A stretch of DNA of 64,000 nt from Pelobates cultripes (lineage: Eukaryota; Chordata; Amphibia; Anura; Pelobatidae). The DNA lies in the NCBI GenBank assembly GCA_933207985.1, contig OW240921.1:18131033-18195032 (forward strand), read 5' to 3'. The notes under the pieces were generated by a model, which had not been told where the DNA came from, searched no databases, and worked only from the letters and a program-made list of their open reading frames with translations. Of the stretch, positions 32,640 through 42,911 are shown piece by piece. The translations under genes and the position numbers were made by a program. Positions within the stretch are counted from its first letter, which is position 1. Every line of letters begins with the position of its first letter.

Positions 32640-32870
32640 TGTTCAAGAATTCATCAGCAGGCAATAGGGTCTTTTAAAAGAGTACTCTTATTTATAAAAC
32701 AATAAAATACAGAAAATAAAATAAGAAAAGTATTTAAAATACAATTTGATACACTTTGATACACTTAACGTGTTTCACCATTAATTGGCTTTATCCAAAG
32801 TGTTTACAGACAGGTCCTTTTATTCTGCAAAAACACTTTGGATAAAGCCAATTAATGGTGAACACATATC
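32640..32870 (-). repeat. Penelope-like terminal fragment with palindrome
   Basis: Bases 32771-32805 and 32831-32865 are inverted complements (TTATCCAAAGTGTTT against AAACACTTTGGATAA) with a 25-bp spacer. On the minus strand the left arm reads GGATAAAGCCAATTAATGGT then GAAACACG, the layout of the hammerhead-like ends elsewhere. The right arm, on the plus strand, has a GAACAC variant. Downstream on the minus strand an A/T-rich tail runs to about 32680. Confidence 0.45.
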
Positions 32871-34265
32871 ATCCACAAACACACACACTCAGATATTCAC
32901 TGTCTCCCCCACACAGATACATTTACAAACACACACCGACGCAAGAATATTTAAAAGCATTTTGTTTCTCCTGTTTTCACCATTTTGCAGCAGAGGATGG
33001 CTTTCCTGTTGTCAAGTTGGAACTGGGCCATGCTGCAGATTGATAGCTGCATTCTCTCACACATGGATTCTTCCACATGTCGTAAAGAAGTGATACGATA
33101 TAATTTTCACCAAGTGCTGCTGCATAGAAATAGAATGGGAGAGACAGCACCATCCAGTTAGTGGCTGGTGCTCTGCAGGTCTGCCATATAATCTGGGTTT
33201 ATATCTTCAACTGGACCACTTAGTAAAGGACAAATGTTGGCCACAGAGCTTCCCCACAACCTTTTCTAGAGTATCCCCCTCTGCCTTACTGTTACCCTGT
33301 TTATAGTAATGGCATTATGATGACTGTAATGACGGTGATTTATACATTTATTTTGTTGTATATACCTCAGTGGAAGAATGGGTCAATGAGTTAATTTTAC
33401 AACTAAAGAATGGGTCTAATGCCATGTTTGTAATGTGATGTCTCTTTAAAACACAGTTGGAAAGTTTTGAAGGTAAAGACAAAGATCTAATTGTTGCCAT
33501 ATATATTAATGTTATTTATTAAAAGAACAAGTGACACCTATTGATTTGTATACAGTATCGTCTCAATCAACAATAAGATTACTTGTTTTTATGTAAATTT
33601 CCTCCATTTGGTGGTTGTCTATGTATATTTGCATATTGGCCACTGGGGGTCACTATATCCTTACTAATCATATTTTAAACTATTGCATACTAAGGATATA
33701 TAAATATATTATCAGCTATGCTATGCAGCATTTATTCTTTTAATGTTTTATTTTCCTTTTTACTGTGATTTCTGGTCACATTTTATTTTGCTCAGGGTTT
33801 CTACAGGAACATGTTTTGTGATATGTTTTTTTTTTATTTCCCATTCTTAATTTCCATGCTCCTCAAATTGATATCTTGTTAGTGATCTTCCTCCTTTACG
33901 GAGGTTAAGCAGTCACCGGTTTGTAAGGCAAAGTGTCTCTATATCATTAAAAGTCTTATTTTTATGTGTTAAACAATTATAAACTCAGGAAGCTTTTTTT
34001 TTTTAATTGCCAGGTATACAGGATTTGTCTTCTATGTATATTTTTAATTATGGCTTCACAAATTGATATTTGCTAATGAGCATCCTGTATCTCTGAGGAC
34101 ACACACTCGTCAGCTTGTTTATTACTAAGATGGTATTTTGTTCATGAGCTTACTCAAATAGAGGGCATGGGCTCATCCAAATTAATATTCCTCATGGAGC
34201 ATCCTCTTTCACAGGTGCCTTAGGTAGTTGGGACAAGCATGACCTTGATCCCCGACCACAAATGT
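32871..34265. other. Gene-free stretch
   Basis: A short CA-rich patch (32875-32935) then ordinary AT-rich sequence. No exon, RNA gene or transposon end recognised. Confidence 0.4.
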
Positions 34266-34269
34266 ATAT

Positions 34270-36110
34270 ATATATAGTCTGGAACAAATGATCAATGATT
34301 TGAACTCATCTTCACTCCCAGTAAAATTGACACTTACTTTTGACACTAATGTAATCCAATTTCTGGATGTTTCTATTTATAAAGATAAAGGCAAGCTGGG
34401 GTACACTCTCCATCGGAAAGACACCGCAAGGAACACTCTACTTCAGTTTAGAAGCTATCACTCACAGAAGCTGAAAGAATCGCTTCCTTTATCTCAGTAC
34501 ATGCGTGTATTGAGATATAACAGTGACCCGGTGAATCGAGAGAAACAACTCCAAGAGATGACGGATAGATTTCTCGTGAGAGGATATAATTCGGATGTGT
34601 TGCTTAAAGCAAAGGATAAAGCTCTGGAACTTATGACACGAGATTTCAAAGATCCACTACAAAAAACATCAAAACCGGCTAGAATGTACCTACCTCTCAC
34701 ATTCCACACAGGCACCTCACAAATACAACGAGCTATGAACAAATACTGGGGCATTTTGAGCTCAGATAAAAATCTAACAACTATTTTCAACCAAAAACCA
34801 ACAATTAGTCTTAAACGGAACAGAAATTTAAGGGATTACCTTGTTCGAAGTGATCCTACTATATGTTACCGGAAAGCCTTAGGACATAGTAAGAAAGGGT
34901 GCTGTAGATGTAGTGGCTGTGTGACCTGCAGCCATATGAACACAGGTACCTCTTTTGCCCATCCACACAGTGGCATCAGGATTCCTATTTCTCATTATAT
35001 TACATGTATGACTGATCATGCAGTATATTTAATCACCTGTCCCTGTGGCCTTTCATATGTGGGGAAAACAGATCTTACTCTTCGTGATCAGATTCGAGGT
35101 CATAGATCCACTATCACAACTGCATTCAGAGATCAGAAAACAGATAAACCGGTCACAAAACACTTTCTTCAAGCGACACACAGACTCCCTACATTGAGAT
35201 TTATAGCCATTGACCATGTTCCTCCCAGTCCTAGAGGAGGTGATAGATCTAAATTGTTACTTCAACGAGAAACATATTGGATACATCGTTTGGATACAGT
35301 CACTCCTAAAGGACTGAATGAATATATATCATTTTCTATGTTCCTTTAAACAGCATGCATCTTACTCTAGTATAGTTTAATGTATCATTTTGAGTCTTTG
35401 TATACACGCTATGAGATGCTGGTTTACAGTTACTGGTCAAGCCTTCATTGACTTAAGTATATGGTTGATTAACCCCAATTATTTAATAATTCGGATGTAA
35501 TAATCTGCACTATATGTTATAGACTGATGATGTGAGATCTGTACCATTCACTGTTTGCACATATTTTTATCACAGTCCACGATACTCTTATTCTATTCAC
35601 TTTTTTATGCACGGCACTTGAATAAATAGTGTCATTCTGACAGTTCGGCTCAGAGCCTCACATCGCTATTATATTTATTTAAATACCAAGAGATCTTCCA
35701 ATTGATTTTAATTTAGAATTTTTAATCCACCCTGTGGTCACCTTACAGACCACTATTTAATTCCACATTCTGATAATGTATAGACAATGCGGTCACGTTG
35801 GTTTCTAAATCTACGTTTATCACATTGTATACACTCTAGCACCTAGCAACCACGCTGCACGTCCAGACGCATGACGGGGAAACCACGTGGGTCTTTGTGA
35901 CACTTCCAGGTTTGAATGAGCTGCCGCACACACGAGATTGGTGAGTCAATATTCTTTTTATGTATTTAAACTTCGTTTGTTTCACGAGTTAGTTGATCTT
36001 GAAAAAGACCCCTAGGGATCAAAACGTCGATCAGGATTATTTGCACTATGTTGTAAATTTTTCGTCACAATAAATACACCGTGTTGAAGTCCTTTTGAGT
36101 GCTCCATCTT
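34270..36110 (+). mobile_element. Penelope-like element, 5'-truncated
   Basis: Contains the thumb of the reverse transcriptase, the whole linker and GIY-YIG endonuclease in one open frame (34288-35349), then a 760-bp 3' region with a decayed hammerhead-like core at 36000-36040 (AAAGACCCCTAGGGATC then AAAACGTC) and an end near CACAATAAATACACCGTG. TA runs flank both ends (34265-34275 and 36123-36133), possibly part of the target duplication. The RT palm motifs lie in the missing 5' part. Confidence 0.85.
34288..35349 (+). CDS. Penelope-like polyprotein, C-terminal part: RT thumb, Zn-binding linker and GIY-YIG endonuclease
   Basis: 353 codons without a stop. Residues 1-100 match the RT palm-end/thumb of PLEs (IQFLDVSIYKDKGKLGYTLH, LLQFRSYHS). 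Residues 205-214 form a cysteine cluster (CCRCSGCVTC). Residues 246-272 are the GIY-YIG core: YLITCPCGLSYVGKT with Arg266 or Arg270 as candidate catalytic arginine; RETYWIHRLDT at 327-337 supplies the catalytic Glu328; and PKGLNE at 340-345 is the family end motif. PLE endonuclease nicks target DNA to prime reverse transcription. The first Met is internal to the original protein, so this is a relic despite the open frame. Confidence 0.88.
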   Translation: MINDLNSSSLPVKLTLTFDTNVIQFLDVSIYKDKGKLGYTLHRKDTARNTLLQFRSYHSQKLKESLPLSQYMRVLRYNSDPVNREKQLQEMTDRFLVRGYNSDVLLKAKDKALELMTRDFKDPLQKTSKPARMYLPLTFHTGTSQIQRAMNKYWGILSSDKNLTTIFNQKPTISLKRNRNLRDYLVRSDPTICYRKALGHSKKGCCRCSGCVTCSHMNTGTSFAHPHSGIRIPISHYITCMTDHAVYLITCPCGLSYVGKTDLTLRDQIRGHRSTITTAFRDQKTDKPVTKHFLQATHRLPTLRFIAIDHVPPSPRGGDRSKLLLQRETYWIHRLDTVTPKGLNEYISFSMFL

Positions 36111-36659
36111 ATTGATTTATCTATATATATATATTTATAATATATGGTTTTTTTTTAAAGAGTAGCTAGAAAGGATTTGTAAAGTGAATGCAGTAGTAGT
36201 CCCAATTATTTTTAATTTATATTTTTGTTATTGCTTTGCAACATAAATAAATAAATAGGATTACAGTTCCACATAAATATTTGTCAAAGTCAAAAGTCAT
36301 ACAGTTCTACAGATTACACTGTTTGTCCAACAGTGTAGTATACAGCAAAATAGTGCCATACTATTGTTTCATATACATACAGTACCCTTTCATATATCAA
36401 ACAAGTATAAATATGCAAATACAGTAGAGACGTAGATATATATGTATGCATGACCTATTTGTGAGGTTTGTATTTGGGACATTATAACTCAATCGGCCAA
36501 GCTCTTGTCTATTGCTTGCTCGCAGGTATATCATAAACTTCCTGATATATTCTATATCTTGTGACTGATCTGGGCATTGTAATCCTGATATCAGTGGCGT
36601 ACTAACAATCCATGGGGGCCCGGTACGAAACTGATCTGTGGGCCCCCCCTCCCTATACC
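36111..36659. other. Gene-free stretch
   Basis: TA run at 36123-36133; from 36195 a TTTAATTTATATTTTTGTTATTG segment resembling reverse-oriented L1 tails, but without further support. No gene. Confidence 0.35.
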
Positions 36660-37105
36660 CCCATTCCCACCCGACAGACACACACACACACACACATACA
36701 TACATAGAGACACACACACACACAGACAGATACATACAGAAACATACACATACATAAAAACAGACAGGCACACATATATACATACAGACAGACACACACA
36801 CACACACACACACAGACAGACACATACATACAGACCGACACACACAGAGACACATACATGAATATACACAGACACATACATACAAACAGACAGGCACACA
36901 TACAGACACATACATACAGACATGCACACACATCCAGGCACACATACAGACAGACAGACACACATACAGAGACACACAGACATACAGACAGACAGACACA
37001 CATACAGACACATACATACAAACAGACAAGCACACAAACACACACATACAGACACATACATACACACACACACACAAGACGCACATACATACATACATAC
37101 ATACA
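36660..37105. repeat. CA-rich minisatellite (CACATACAGACA-type units)
   Basis: About 440 bp of ACACATACAGACAGACAC-like units on the plus strand. The long Cys/Val-rich open frames on the minus strand come only from this composition. Confidence 0.95.
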
Positions 37106-37107
37106 AA

Positions 37108-37398
37108 CAGACAAGAGCTGGTTTTATCAGAGTCTCTTTGGATGTATAAAGAGCAATTGGATAAATACAAGCAAAAACATAACATTTAGGGATATAATTT
37201 TTAACAGGTGGGGTAACAGCTTCTTGATCCAAGGTGGTGATCTCATTGCCATTCAGCAGTCAAGAAGGGAAACTGGAAAGCACTTCTAATTGGGTTTTTG
37301 ACTTTGTTTTATATCAACAGCAAAAATCTACGAGAGAAGGCTGAACTTGATATCTCTTTTCAACCTACGTGCCGTAACTATGTAACTTTGAAGATTAA
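37108..37398 (+). mobile_element. CR1 3' end fragment
   Basis: Matches, with decay, the last 300 bases of the CR1 at 46.8-47.1 kb: GGTTTTATCAGAGTCTC, AACAGCTTCTTGATCCAAGG, GTCAAGAAGGGAAACTGG, AACAGCAAAAATCTACGAG, GAAGGCTGAACTTGAT and a terminal TAACTATGTAACTTT. Confidence 0.8.
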
Positions 37399-37439
37399 AC
37401 TAGAAAGGAATGACTCTTCTTGGAGTGCACAGTGGGGTT

Positions 37440-37825
37440 GTTTCTTTCAATAGGTCAGGCATTGAGACTCGAAGCAGTGAGATATTCAGGTGGAGGAAGG
37501 GATTATTTTTGTTAGGAACACAAAAGATGTGAAATGATCTGCCTGGAGAGATCGCTTTGTTAGATTCAGTAGACATCAATAGAAAAGGAGAGTGTATTAT
37601 ATTGTCAATGTAAAATGTCCAGTGCTATAATAGCTAATATTTATGGCATTGATAAGTTATTGATCCAAGAAGAAATCTATGAAGTCAAGTAGAATTTTGT
37701 TTTCTTTTTGTAACACAATTGTAAATCATTTTTAGACTGCTTTTTCTCCTACTTTTGGAGTAACAGCATAAAAGGCTGGGTGAAAGGTTGAACTCAATGG
37801 ACATGGGTCTTTATTAGCATGTGTG
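37440..37825 (+). mobile_element. Second, older CR1 3' end fragment
   Basis: Shows diverged forms of the CR1 3' end: GATATTCAGGTGGAGGAAGG, GAAATGATCTGCCTGGAGAG, TTATTGATCCAAGAAGAAAT and AGGTTGAACTCAATGGACAT. It follows the previous fragment in the same orientation, suggesting two separate insertions. Confidence 0.65.
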
Positions 37826-38234
37826 AATGTATTTGATATTACATGATCTGCGTTATTTCCACAGGAAGATAATGTTAACAAATTCCATACTGCATGTGAG
37901 TAATGTCACAACATGCAACAAACATAGTGTGACTGACACTGTAGGGCCCCTAATTCCAGTGTAGCATCATGATATACATGGATCACAGAGAAAGGGCTTA
38001 GAGTGCAACACAAGAGAAAGAATACAAAATAAAATGTATCTTAGATATTGGATATAATGTGCTATGCTAGCTTCTTTCCCTATTTCTTCTTTTCTTCTTT
38101 CCCCTTCTCACTCTTATTCAGAATGCATAATATTGGAAAAATATTAGAAGCCTAAGATTTTGGCGTATGGGAGAAGGGAAAGAAATGTTTGTGATGAAGC
38201 CACAGAGGTTTAGCAGACAGACTTCCTGCCCGCA

Positions 38235-38411
38235 AACATTTTTCCCCTGTACATGGGGGGTACTGTTGTACTTGTGAGATACCACTGAACACAAATATGT
38301 GTAATGTATTGCAATGAAATCTAACAGTATTATGAAATACACAGTTAAAATGCCATGTTGTTTTTGTTTTGGTTAGAGCTTGTACAATTGGCTTTGTCCT
38401 TTAGGGGTTAA
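38235..38411 (-). mobile_element. Terminal fragment of the 2-kb TTAA transposon family
   Basis: Ends in TCCTTTAGGGGTTAA (TTAA at 38408-38411) and contains CTGTACATGGGGGGTACTG, GAACACAAATATGTGTAATG and AGTTAAAATGCCATGT, in the order seen in copy B (17640-17995). Roughly 170 bp remain. Confidence 0.75.
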
Positions 38412-38562
38412 GGACTTTTGTTTTAAGGGGAAGTAGAGTCTATTAGTGGAAGATCTGACTGTTTTCCCCTTAATCCAACGGTCTCAAGGGCTCAGAGGAT
38501 CAACCCAGTGCTAAGCTGTTTGAATGGCACATAGCATCTCCTGCCTTGTTTATAGCATTTTA

Positions 38563-38714
38563 ATTATTACTATTATTTATAAAGCACCAACAAATTCTGC
38601 AGTGCTGTACAATGGGTGGACTAACAGGCATGTTGTAACCAGATAAATTCGACACCCAGGAACAAAGTTAATGGCTCTGCTCAAATGAGCTTACATGCCA
38701 GAGGGAGTGTTTGC
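38563..38714 (+). repeat. L2-type LINE 3' fragment
   Basis: ATTATTTATAAAGCACC, GCAGTGCTGTACAATGGGTG, ACAGGCATGTTGTAACCAG and CTCAAATGAGCTTACATGCC occur in the order of the 7.8-kb copy. No coding capacity. Confidence 0.6.
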
Positions 38715-38841
38715 CACTGTATGAGTTGCTGAACTAGACCATTGCATGAGACCAAAGAAGGAGGTTACAGAGAGCAGACGAGAGGCATTCGGGCAGTTGG
38801 GGTTGTTGATTGGGATATTAAAGTCCCCAAGAATAAGGGAT
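38715..38841 (-). pseudogene. LINE endonuclease fragment
   Basis: On the minus strand from 38841 a short frame reads LILGDFNIPINN, followed by CPNASRLLSVTSFFGLMQ. GDFN is the conserved APE-type endonuclease motif of non-LTR retrotransposons and the following block matches the L2/CR1 pattern. About 42 codons remain; neither flank continues. The segment was seen only by translating this region directly. Confidence 0.65.
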
Positions 38842-38947
38842 GGAGTGATATAGTAGAGGAAATAGGGCAGCCAAGAAGAAAGGTGTTCACTGAATAGCCT
38901 AGAATAACTCGAGGGGGGAGGTAAAAATGTTTGCGAGCAGGAAGCCC

Positions 38948-40075
38948 CACGTGTATGTATCTCAGTGTCGGTGTATGTATCTCAGTGTCTGTGTGTGTAT
39001 CTTTTTGTCAGTGTATGTATCTCAGTGTCAGTGTATGTATCTGAGTGTTAGTATATGTATTTGTGTGTCTTTGTGTCTGCATGTGTGTCAAAGTATGTAT
39101 CTGTGTGTCAATAGAGAAAAGGGGGGAGTGCAGCAAAGAGGGGTTAATGTGGAGGTTGGTGGGTTGAGGGAAGTTGTTGTAAGGAGAGATTTTGTCAGTG
39201 TCTGTTTGTGTGTCAGTGTGCATATCTGTATGTCTGTGTATGTATCTGTGTCAGTGTATGTTTCCGTGTATCTGTGAGTCAGTGTATGTTTCTGTGCATC
39301 TGTGTGTCAGTGTATGTATGTGTCTGTGTCTATATGTTCATCAGTGTATGTATCGCAGTGTCAGTGTATGTATATGTGTGTCTTTGTATCTGCATGTGTG
39401 TCAAAGTATGTATCTGTGTGTCTGTATGTGTATCAGGGTATGTATATGTGTCAGTGTGTGTCTGTGTGTCAGGATGAGTATCAGTGCATGAGGATGTAGA
39501 TCTGTGTGTCTGCATATCTGTGTGTCAGGGTATGTATCTGAGTGTCAGTGTTTGTATCTGTGTGTCTTTCTGCATCTTACTGTGTCTGTCTGTGTTTCAG
39601 TGTGTCTATCTATGTGTTAGGGTGTCTGTGTGTTAGTGTGTCTGTGTCTCAATGTATATATCTGTGTTTTACGGCATCTGCATGTGTATCAGTGTATGTA
39701 TCTTTGTGTCTTATATGTATATTTGTGTCAGGGTATGTATCTGTGTGTCAGGGTGTGTATCTGCATGTGTCAGTGTTTTATTCTCTGTCTGTATCTGTAT
39801 GTGTCAGTGTTTGTATCTATGTATCTGTATTTTGTTTGTCTTATATGTATGTTCAGTGTTTTTATCTGTATGTTTGTTTATCATTGTATATGTGTGTTTG
39901 TACATCTGCCTGTGTCAGTGTGTGTAGCTGCATGTGTGGCAGCGTTTGCATCTATGTATCTGCAGGTGTCTGTATATCTGTATCTATATGTGTGTCAGTG
40001 TTTGTTTCTGTGTGTATCTGCATCTGTCAGTGTATGTTTGTATCTGTGTGCCTATCTGTATTTGCCAGTGGTAGA
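38948..40075. repeat. GT-rich minisatellite, ~1.1 kb
   Basis: Units such as GTGTATGTATCTCAGTGTC, GTGTGTCTGTATGTGTATCA, changing gradually along the array. A 95-bp non-repetitive insert lies at 39110-39200. Its GT strand is the plus strand, opposite to the CA tract at 36.66 kb. Cys/Val-rich frames here are artefacts. Confidence 0.95.
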
Positions 40076-40170
40076 AAGAGGATCAAGGAACTCCAAGTAT
40101 CATGTATTTATTGGGACAAGTGAGACACGTTTCAACTCCTGAAAGGGTCTTTGTCAAGACCCTTTTTTCT
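40076..40170 (-). repeat. Penelope-like terminal fragment with decayed hammerhead-like core
   Basis: On the minus strand CTTGACAAAGACCCTTTCAG and GAGTTGAAACGTGTC, followed by CCCAATAAATACATG: a degraded box, hairpin, GAAA and a PLE-type AATAAATACA tail. The left limb of the large inverted repeat begins within or just right of it. Confidence 0.45.
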
Positions 40171-40411
40171 TTTTTTTTCTCTTTTTGCATATATCTGTAT
40201 GTGCGTCATTGTCTGTATCTGTGTGTCTGCATGTGTAACAGTTTGTGGGGCTGAGGCGGAGTGGAGGAACAGAGAGATCCTGGGTCAGAGGAGAAACAGG
40301 GAGGGCATGGGTGGGAGGAGACGCAGAGAATGCCTGGGGTGGAGAAGAAGCAGGGCGAGCATAGGGCAGAGAAAAAGGGGCCATAGGACAGAGAAAAATT
40401 TATATATTTGA

Positions 40412-41831
40412 AATAAATGCGACTATTTTAATTACAAACATTTTGCTAATGTGAGAGGTACAATTCATGGAAATGGGCTGCCGAGGAGTACTCAAGTGAA
40501 AAAAGGTTTTGAACTAAGGTAACACCAGTTCTGCTGTGTGAGATTTCAAATTGTCACCTAATGCAAACAAAATGTGTTTACAAAAAACACTTTTAATATG
40601 CAATATTCAAAATTGTGCATACTTGCATTCCTTGAGAATCCTGCATACACAATTACCATAGAGTTTTAAAAGGATGTAGTCACAAATGGGTCCATTATAT
40701 ACAATGGAAAAATATAACCAGTCAAAATCAGTAAAGTTTTACACTGGTTTGTAATTTAAGTATTTAATATGTTTCTGTTGAGTCAGCACAAGTCAAAAAA
40801 ATTATCTGGCAGACAGCAATCAATGAACTTAAGGTACATCAGGAGCCTTAAAGGTTTAAGCAAATAGCGAAATAAACTATTAAAGGGGTCTCCAAAGCAA
40901 AATCAAGCAAGCTTCATCAGATTAGAAGGGGATATCGGAGAAGCAGAGGGCATGAAGACAGGAAAAAACTAAGGTGGGGTGGAAATTTTAGGAGAGGAAA
41001 AGAAGGAAAAAAAGAGGGCTACATCCAATGAAAAGGTTAGCTGGTTACATTTATTTATATTTTTATGATAATAAAATTCCAAAAAATGCACAAATAATAT
41101 TTTTAAGCAGCAACTACAAGTGTGTTTTGGTGATTACAAAACTTATTAGAATTGATTATTTAACTTGTATGTTAAAGTTAAGTGCAATTAAGGAGAGTTC
41201 TTTCGGTTTCATTCAGTCCAGTTATCAAATCAAAGAGTACATCACATAAATGGGGATCCATACATCCTTTGTCAGAAATCTGTATGTTGTTGCCATCTGT
41301 AAAAGTGAACTCAAGCCGTGAACAAATAAAGAAATAGCCCAATGTTTAAACATTTTTAGAATAATTCATGGATAACTGAATGCACATTAACAAAAACAAT
41401 TCTTCCATATACTCAAAACTGTGACTGCACCTTTCATTGATCATTTCTAAATCTGTTCAGCCATTGTTTTTTTTTCTTGTTGTTTTTTTAAGTGAATAAA
41501 ATAATTTTAGCTAATTGGGCCTTGTAGGTATACAGCATGATAAGACAGTTCAAAGAACCTTTTCAGTATTCTTGCACAGTGGACTTCTGGGAAACACTAA
41601 GCAAGTAGTAGATTCTGATTGGTTGCAGACAGCGTCGACTCTGTAGCCTTTTATTTTTGTTACCAACTGTCACTGAGGGCTTGCAGGTTATGCTACAATT
41701 CTAAGATGACTGCCTCCACAATATTACATCCAGTTGGTTTATAGAGATAATTGCTTGTGACAGTGCAGCTTTAAAGTATAATTGTTTTTGATAGGAAAGT
41801 CAGCTATGCATCCAGGCAGGTTTCTTTGGCC
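40412..41831. other. Gene-free part of inverted repeat arm 1
   Basis: AT-rich, apparently low-copy in this window except for its mate at 62333-63753. No exon or RNA gene recognised; a 73-codon frame at 41028-41249 is conserved between arms only because the DNA is. Confidence 0.5.
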
Positions 41832-42413
41832 TTAAAGAATCACTATAGGATCAAGAACACAAACATGAATTCCTGACCCTATAGTGTTAAAACCACCATC
41901 TAGCCCCCCCTGGGCCACTCATGTCTCCATAAATATAGTACAAATCTTACTGTATTCAAGCCTATAATAACTCTGCATGCTGTTAGACTCAGAAAAACAA
42001 GCAGTCTGTGGACATCATCAGAAGTGGTGGCCTGATCCAATCACAATGCTTCCCCATAGGATTGGCTGAGACTGACAAAGAGGCAGATCAGGGGCAGAGC
42101 CAGCATGATTCAAACACAGCCCTGGCCAATCAGCATCTCCTTATAGAGATGAATTGAATCAATCAATCTCTGAGGAAAGTTCAGTGTCTGCATGCAGAGG
42201 GAGGAGATACTGAATGTTTGGAGGCATTGTAGGCAGCCATGACCCAGGGAGGATCTCTGACAGCTATCTGAGGAGTAGCCAGTGAATGTAATGTAAACAC
42301 TGTATTTTCTCTGAAAAGACAGTGCTTACAGCAAAAAGCCTGAAGGTAATGGTTCTACTCACCAGAACAAATTCTATAAGCTGTAGTTGTTCTGGTGACT
42401 AGTGTTTATTTAA
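41832..42413. mobile_element. Non-autonomous DNA transposon, ~580 bp
   Basis: The left end reads TTAAAGAATCACTATAGGAT and the right end TGACTAGTGTTTATTTAA. The interior shares ordered blocks with 15220-15760 (ATCAGAAGTGGTGGCCTGA, TGTAAACACTGTATTTTC, CAGAACAAATTCTATAAGC). It abuts the CR1 5' end. Confidence 0.7.
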
Positions 42414-42415
42414 GT

Positions 42416-42897
42416 TTGTGCTGCTGCTGCTTGATTGATTGGGGGAGTGTTCATTAATTGCACCTGTGTGGGATTTGTATCCCCATAAAGGCACACCCCT
42501 AACTCACTGAGCTTGCTCACATTACTTGAAAGCAGCCTCTATTAAGTAGACTCTTTCAAGTAGGAGTTAGAAAACCAGGAGTTACTTGGAGTGGTTTGTA
42601 TACTGTGGAGAGTGGTTTGTATTTTATTTTTGTTTAATCTTTAAAGTTGGTAAGGTTTAAAAAAGAAAAAAAATATTTTTGTTTTTTAAATTTTCTTTTT
42701 TTTTTCTGTGTTCTGGTTTTTCCCCCTCTTTTGTGCTGCTGCTTGATTTATTGGGGGAGTGTTCATTAATTACACCTGTGTGGGATTTGTATCCCCATAA
42801 AGGCACACCCCTAACTCACTGAGCTTGCTCACATTACTTGAAAGCAGCCTCTATTAAGTAGACTCTTTCAAGTAGGAGTTAGAAAACCAGGCGTTAA
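42416..42897 (+). repeat. CR1 5' UTR with direct repeat
   Basis: A block of about 167 bp (42416-42583) recurs at 42731-42897, spacing 315 bp, with few differences (TTGATTGATT against TTGATTTATT). The intervening sequence contains a T-rich run. Both arms of the inverted repeat keep this arrangement. Repeated 5' blocks are known as promoter units in other LINEs; that role here is inference. Confidence 0.75.
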
Positions 42898-42911
42898 AAC
42901 TAACAAGGTAA

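Noticed and set aside
34494..34790. 98-codon antisense frame in the PLE
   Set aside because: Shadow of the GIY-YIG polyprotein reading frame.
36397..37232. Long Cys/Val-rich open frames (up to 262 codons) on the minus strand
   Set aside because: They are translations of the CA/GT minisatellite in all three frames; open length follows from the absence of stop codons in the repeat unit.
38948..40075. Regularly spaced repeats considered as a CRISPR-like array
   Set aside because: Units are contiguous and drifting, without unique spacers; it is a minisatellite in a vertebrate genome.
38927..40142. Several overlapping Cys/Val/Ser-rich open frames of 90-190 codons
   Set aside because: Same cause: GT-rich minisatellite, with multiple frames open at once.
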